Assembly (NCBI GenBank): GCA_013398295.1 | Contig: VZSF01007805.1 | Location: forward strand, 298,186-362,185 | From: Chionis minor | Lineage: Eukaryota > Chordata > Aves > Charadriiformes > Chionididae | Reading direction: 5' to 3' | Length of the DNA stretch: 64,000 bases | In this document: positions 59,140-64,000 of the stretch, piece by piece | Numbering within the stretch: the first letter of the stretch is position 1 | Layout of the letters: every line of letters starts with the position of its first letter | The notes under the pieces: generated by a model | Told to the model about the DNA's origin: nothing | The model's database searches: none | Seen by the model: the letters and a program-made list of their open reading frames with translations, nothing else | Made by a program: the position numbers and the translations under genes

Positions 59140-62100
59140 CTGGAAAAGCATCTTAGAAACAACTGCTAAAAATAGAATTGTTGATTAAAATAATTTAAAC
59201 TAAAAAGCTTTTAAGCAATAGATCAAGCTCTTTAGCTTTATGAGCTAAAGGTAATTAGAAGCTGTCCACTTAATACTCTTGACACAGAATACTGTTGCAG
59301 CCACATATAATTTTATTGCTTATCTGCAGAGGTCAGAAGCAAGGAACAGACCCTGTGTCTCGTTTAAACACTTCTGCTTCAGCCACTGTTCCTATTCCAT
59401 CTTATCTTGAATAGCTCATGCTGAAATCAATTCATAATACTTTGCTTGTTACACTTAGAGACGTTATCACCTACGAAGTATGCCTTAATACTAACTTGGA
59501 AAACTCTAGCCAGCCTTCTGTACAATATACATTTTTCCTCGTCTCAGAAAGCAGCTTACCTGGAGAGGAGCCAGCAGGGCCAGCTCAGAGGCGGCTGCTG
59601 CAGTGGCAGACTGACAGATGCCTAACTCTTACCTGCTTGGAGCAGCCCAGTGTCTGTGTGTCTCCGTCCCCTGTATTTGTCTTACCTTAATGGACATGTC
59701 CTCTTCTGACATGGCAGATGCCAGCCTGATAGATTCACTGTAGTCTGTTGTTGGTCTTTTACTCACCGTCTGTCTTCAGTCTTTCTACATATACATCTAT
59801 TTACATGTAATATCCTGTATGCGTCTATAAAACCAAATTAGAGCCTTTTTTCTAGTGACTACACGAAGGATTCTGATATAATGATGTCAAGCCATAAGGC
59901 CTAATAGTTTAGTTATTTTTAAAATTAATGGTGACTTTTGCAGTTGGTTTCTATCCAAATCTTTCTGGTTAATTGGTTAGATACATGTTGGACTTTGAAT
60001 TATTGTATGTAACTACTGGTGGGAAAGGAAGAATTATTAGCACAGTTGCCATGCCTGCCATTTTTCTGGTTTCTATGAGTAGAGAGGGAAATGTAGTCCT
60101 TTTGTTTGTTTGTTTCTGAAAGAGGAAAGGCAGCAAGTGCCTGTGCACTTCCTAAGACCCATATCCAAGACCCTGAGTGAGTTTTCTTGCTATTTGTCTG
60201 GAGAGCCTGTGAGGATGCTCATTGCATTCCTTTACCTGACTCCATGTCAGGTGAGTGCAATGCTTGATTTTGCAAGTCAGGGCTGTGGAAGGCAAAGGTA
60301 AGGTTTTCCTAATTAGAGAAGTGATGAGTAAATAGATGCTTCCACTGAATTCAGGGGATAGAATAAATATGTACATTACGAGGGGAAAAAAATAGTTGGA
60401 TAAAGTAACTTGCCAGAACAGTTATGTTTTCAAGGTATCTTTAGTCTAAGAAGACCCAAAAGTTCTTCAGCTCATTTGACAGCAATTCAAATGAAACTTC
60501 CTGGACCAAAAGTTATGCTAGCAGCACCACTATATACAATGCTTTTTAAGAGAAGTGAAGAATAACTTCTGCAGTTGAAACTGCAAGGGGAATTTTAGGT
60601 ATGCAGGATGTAATTACCAGAACTGGAATTTGGCCAGGTCACTGTGATTAATTTAACACCCGTATTCTTGTTAAAATTGCCATGGATTTTTTTAATGATC
60701 AAAAGTGGTTAGGAGTGGACCTCGGCTTTCTTTTTAACCCACCAGAAGTAAATGCAAAATACCAAGAAAGTCAGCTCTGTTATTTGAGTTGTATTCCACC
60801 AGCCGTTGATGTGGAATTGGCTTATAAGCAATTAAAATAATAAGCAATATATTTAGACCAGAATTTCAGGTTTTTAAATTAAAATAAATTTTTGTGCTTT
60901 TACATATATTTTATTTATTTATTTATTTAATGGCAGAAGGGTTGTGGTAAGCATTATACTATGGAGACGCTGCTTTTGTGGAAAGTTTGTGTGTTTGTAG
61001 TTACCATTCCCCAATACTACTGTGAAATCTAGTAGCAGTAACAAGTGTATGGTTTGTGTTTCTGTATAGCAGTATGTTTAACATAAGCTATGTTTCTGAG
61101 TCACTTTATTCTGATGTGCTGTAAAATACTCCCCAAATCTCAGCATCAATACTACTTTCTTTTTTATGTATTTCTTATCGATAACATTGATGAAAATGGG
61201 CATAATTTAGAGTTTCTCCACAATTGCCATCAGTCAAAATGAGTCCCTTCAGACTAATGCTATAGAAGCAGAGGACTGATGAAAGCTTTTGAAATGGAGT
61301 TTTCTCCTCCCAGAGCAATTGACTTCCACTTTCCCAGGCAGAATGACCCCTGCCAGTATAACTGACACTTGAAATCCCACAGCTAAGTTTTATGGAACCG
61401 AAACTCTGACCCAGCAAGCAACATTTGAGCTTGAACTGGATCCTAAGGATCAGTGGTTTATTTAAAAGATACATCCATTAATCACCTGTACCACCTACTC
61501 ACTTTTGCAGTGTCTGTTCAAAAGAGGCATCTGTAGAAATGCTCTGAAGCACGTTTTACAATTTAGAACAGAAAGCAGAATATAGCTTTTTCTCCTTAAT
61601 ATTCCAATGAGATTTGGTAGCTTAACCAGAGATGTAGTACAAAAGCATTTATGGTTCATGTTATAATAATACTGTGGCCTGATTATCAAAAACCATTACT
61701 CTTGGTTATCTTGCACGGGCTGAACTGAGCTGCTGTAAGTCAGACAGACTGCCTGTACACGGTATGTTCCATGTTTATGATAAGAGTATCTGTAACGTAA
61801 AAGGGAATTTGTAAAATTATTTTCCTTTAACATTGGATTTATTATAAATATGTGCACTCAGAACTGATTTTCTGTGTGCAAGGGAAAAACATAAAGAAAC
61901 TAGACACTCAAAATGTCGCTACCCTTTCCTGACTCTGTTTTCTAATGGACAGTTTTACTCCTGGTCAGACGTAGGGGTCTGAATTTTGAAACAGATGCAC
62001 TGTTTACTTCACCCTTGGCAGCGGCACAATAAGCTGCTTGCTTTTCTTCTCTGTTTTGTTTTGATTTGTTTTCTCTTTTAGCGATGTGCCTCATGGCTCC

Positions 62101-62980
62101 TTTTTTATTGTAATGATACTGTTTTATATACCACAGCATTTCCCTATGGAGTAAAGTCATTGTTTCAAAGTTCTTTGTGGAGATGCATGCGTTTAGGATT
62201 TTTTCCCAGCAATGATTGTGTTTGTTGTAACCTCTAATGCTAATGCTATTGTGGTTGACTTTTTAATTTAGTGCTCCCTTACTGTGATACTTTCACAGGG
62301 CTTGTTTGTATTTGTAGAAAGAGAGTAAAAGAAAGAGCTTCTAATAAAGTATGGGCTTGGTCCCAATACTAATTTTCCTGTCCTGGTTATCTGTTTTTAT
62401 TACACATGCTAGTCCGATAGGGATATGACGAATGCCATGTGCCCTTACTATCCAAAGCATGTGGGAATAGGTTAATTCATATCTTCCAGTGCAGCTCTGT
62501 AATTCTCTTGCAAACATAAATGTAAGAAATACCTATATGGTGCCATCTCTCTCTTCTTATGCTGTCCTTGCTTGAAGAATTTTCCAAACAAACCCGTTGT
62601 TTCAGGCATTTAGTCTTTTCAGCATAAAGTCGTTAGAAAAGTATTTCTGACAAATTGTTTGAAACATAATCTCTTATGCTAAGTTTTCCTCTTCTCTTCT
62701 CTTAGAGAAGCTGTTTTGTATATGTAGCCCTTTACGTCTTAATTCAACAATCCTAAAAGTACAGGCTGTGTTGTGAAGGGCACCGGTTTTCTGGAGTTTT
62801 TCTCTCTTTTTTGTTATAATTTGCATGAGAAATACCTGACCCCACTTAATCGTTACTTTGCTATTGTGACACTGTACAAGTAGCTGTTTCTAATGTCAAA
62901 AATTATAATGTGAAAAGAAGTTTAGTAGCAGTGAGAGGGTGGGGAGGGGAGCCCACTGCCAGCCCATCAAAGTTTCATAG
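59140..62980. other. Non-coding stretch, no gene seen
   Basis: AT-rich, with a TTTA microsatellite at 60,909-60,929 listed separately. Frames such as 59,418-59,690 (90 codons) and 61,175-61,474 (99 codons, minus) show no domain. Confidence 0.5.
60909..60929. repeat. (TTTA)5 microsatellite
   Basis: Uninterrupted TTTA/TTAT units over 21 bp in an AT-rich surround. Confidence 0.95.
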
Positions 62981-62984
62981 CAAA

Positions 62985-63265
62985 CTCACCGTCATCTGAC
63001 AGAGCAAAATGCATGCGCCAACTGGGCTTCCACCAAAGCTCCGCGGAAATAGAGTCAGCGTGTAACTGGAGCTTCTGCACTATATGTTGAGCATTATGCC
63101 ATTTTGTTTGGTGTCTAATGAAGAATTAACATGTTTTATATATGATAGCTGCTAATTGCTTCATTATCCATGCAAATCAGAAAGGCAAACTGTGCCTTAT
63201 CATAAAATCAGTAACTAGGCCATTTAAAAGCAAGGCTCTGAGAAGCATTATTATGTCCATACTTC
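62985..63265. promoter_or_regulatory. Candidate enhancer block with octamer, homeodomain and TALE-type sites
   Basis: The block holds TCATCTGACAG (62,992-63,002; TGACAG is a Meis/TGIF-type core), an isolated CCGCGG, GCTAATTGC near 63,150, a perfect POU octamer ATGCAAAT (63,170-63,177) and TTATCATAAAA just after. CpGs (GCGCC, CCGCGG, CAGCG) survive here although they are rare in the flanks. The combination suggests selective constraint, but that is inference. Confidence 0.3.
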
Positions 63266-63269
63266 TTTG

Positions 63270-64000
63270 GCTTGTGCCTCCTTTTTTATGGCTTTGCATT
63301 AAGTTGTAGCGTTTTCTCCATGGTCGTTTGTTCCTTTAGATTAGTCTTAGGTTAAAATAAGCTTATCACCAATAAATTCAGGGGAATTTTGTGGCTTCTG
63401 GAACTCAGTCAGTCCAGCTGGAGTACAGATACCATTTCTGTTAGCGATAAGCACAAATTGACTGGGAACACATGGAGGTGGGAGGAAAGAAACAGAATAA
63501 TGAAACTCTAGAGCTGCTCTTCAGACCATTCCCTTGCGAAGCATGGGTCAGTCCTGAAACGGTCAGTCACGAGAGGCCCAAGGCAAAAGGAAGTTTCTGG
63601 ATGTGCCAGCTCTCTGGTTACAGCTCCCAGTGGAAGGGACACAGGCCACATGGGTGCCGGGCTGGTATCTGTACCTTCATATGGCGATTGTTGCTGCATG
63701 GCTCCTTCCAAAAAGAAGGCCTCAGTGCTTCCTGTCCTTCAGACTATCCCATCCCTAAATTCTTCATTAAATGGGGGCTGTGAAGGAGGAAGAACTGAAA
63801 ACCTTCTCACATTTCTTATCCCTTATCTTCAACTGGTACCTGGAATTTTTTTTGACGCTTGTCTTTTTAACTCTGGTATTTTTCTGCCAATAGGACAGAA
63901 GATTGATAAATGTAGGTTGGGTTTAGCAAATAAATCAATAAAAATAGTCAAGCCATCTGCAGAAAGGAAGATGAAACCTAGGAAGAGAGGCAAAGGCATA
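63270..64000. other. Non-coding stretch, no gene seen
   Basis: A 103-codon plus-strand frame at 63,472-63,783 and a 67-codon minus frame overlap. Both lack recognisable domains and sit in GC-richer DNA with low stop density. Confidence 0.45.

Noticed and set aside
62937..62950. G-rich run resembling a G-quadruplex
   Set aside because: Only three G runs of three or more, so it does not meet the four-run rule.
1..64000. Search by eye for CRISPR arrays, operons, tRNA/rRNA genes, endogenous retroviral LTRs, gag or env segments, and telomeric repeats
   Set aside because: None seen. No regularly spaced identical repeats, no tRNA B-box with matching cloverleaf, and no paired LTRs or retroviral motifs. 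The only reverse-transcriptase sequence is CR1.

Overview
The window looks like bird nuclear DNA. The main evidence is two copies of the CR1 LINE, the dominant avian retrotransposon. One is a 3'-truncated antisense piece at 40.6-41.9 kb with recognisable reverse-transcriptase fragments. The other is a sense 3' end at 53.9-54.4 kb that ends in the typical GATTCTGT-type 8-bp tail repeat. Other support comes from heavily decayed MIR-like SINE fragments and from remnants of the palindromic DNA-transposon families that are common in archosaur and turtle genomes. Base composition is AT-rich with few CpGs. There is no CpG island, no operon-like gene packing and no tRNA or rRNA that I could recognise.

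I found no confidently identifiable protein-coding gene. Most open frames are short, occur on both strands and resemble chance openings. Three places combine good splice-like signals with protein-like open frames and are given as low-confidence candidate exons: 16,446-16,883 (minus; two half-frames joined by a frame change), 28,761-28,868 (minus; 108 nt, phase-symmetrical) and 58,623-58,703 (plus; 81 nt, behind a very strong polypyrimidine tract). I recognise none of the products. The window is best read as intergenic or deep-intronic sequence.

Layout: 1-7.6 kb, plain AT-rich DNA with two perfect small hairpins and a MIR relic; 7.6-8.8 kb, a cluster of palindromic transposon relics and a Z-DNA-prone tract; 8.8-16.2 kb, plain DNA with a 39-base T tract containing the only ambiguous base (N at 12,805) and another palindrome relic; 16.2-17 kb, candidate exon; 17-31.8 kb, plain DNA with MIR relics, a duplicated MEF2-type site and a second candidate exon; 31.86-33 kb, a block rich in homeodomain, CArG and E-box motifs, possibly a conserved enhancer; 33-40.6 kb, plain; 40.6-41.9 kb, CR1; 42-52.8 kb, plain with a MIR relic and a microsatellite; 52.8-53.35 kb, a purine-rich degenerate repeat; 53.9-54.4 kb, second CR1; 54.4-64 kb, mostly plain with a palindrome relic, the third candidate exon, a strong G-quadruplex motif and two enhancer-like blocks.

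The most distinctive observation is that the two inverted CR1 copies share a 139-bp block with one mismatch and no indel, while the sequence just outside it is clearly more diverged. The block ends exactly where one copy is cut off. This could be a gene-conversion tract or shared subfamily ancestry. I saw no evidence of a new biological system. All conservation statements are inference, since no alignment could be run.
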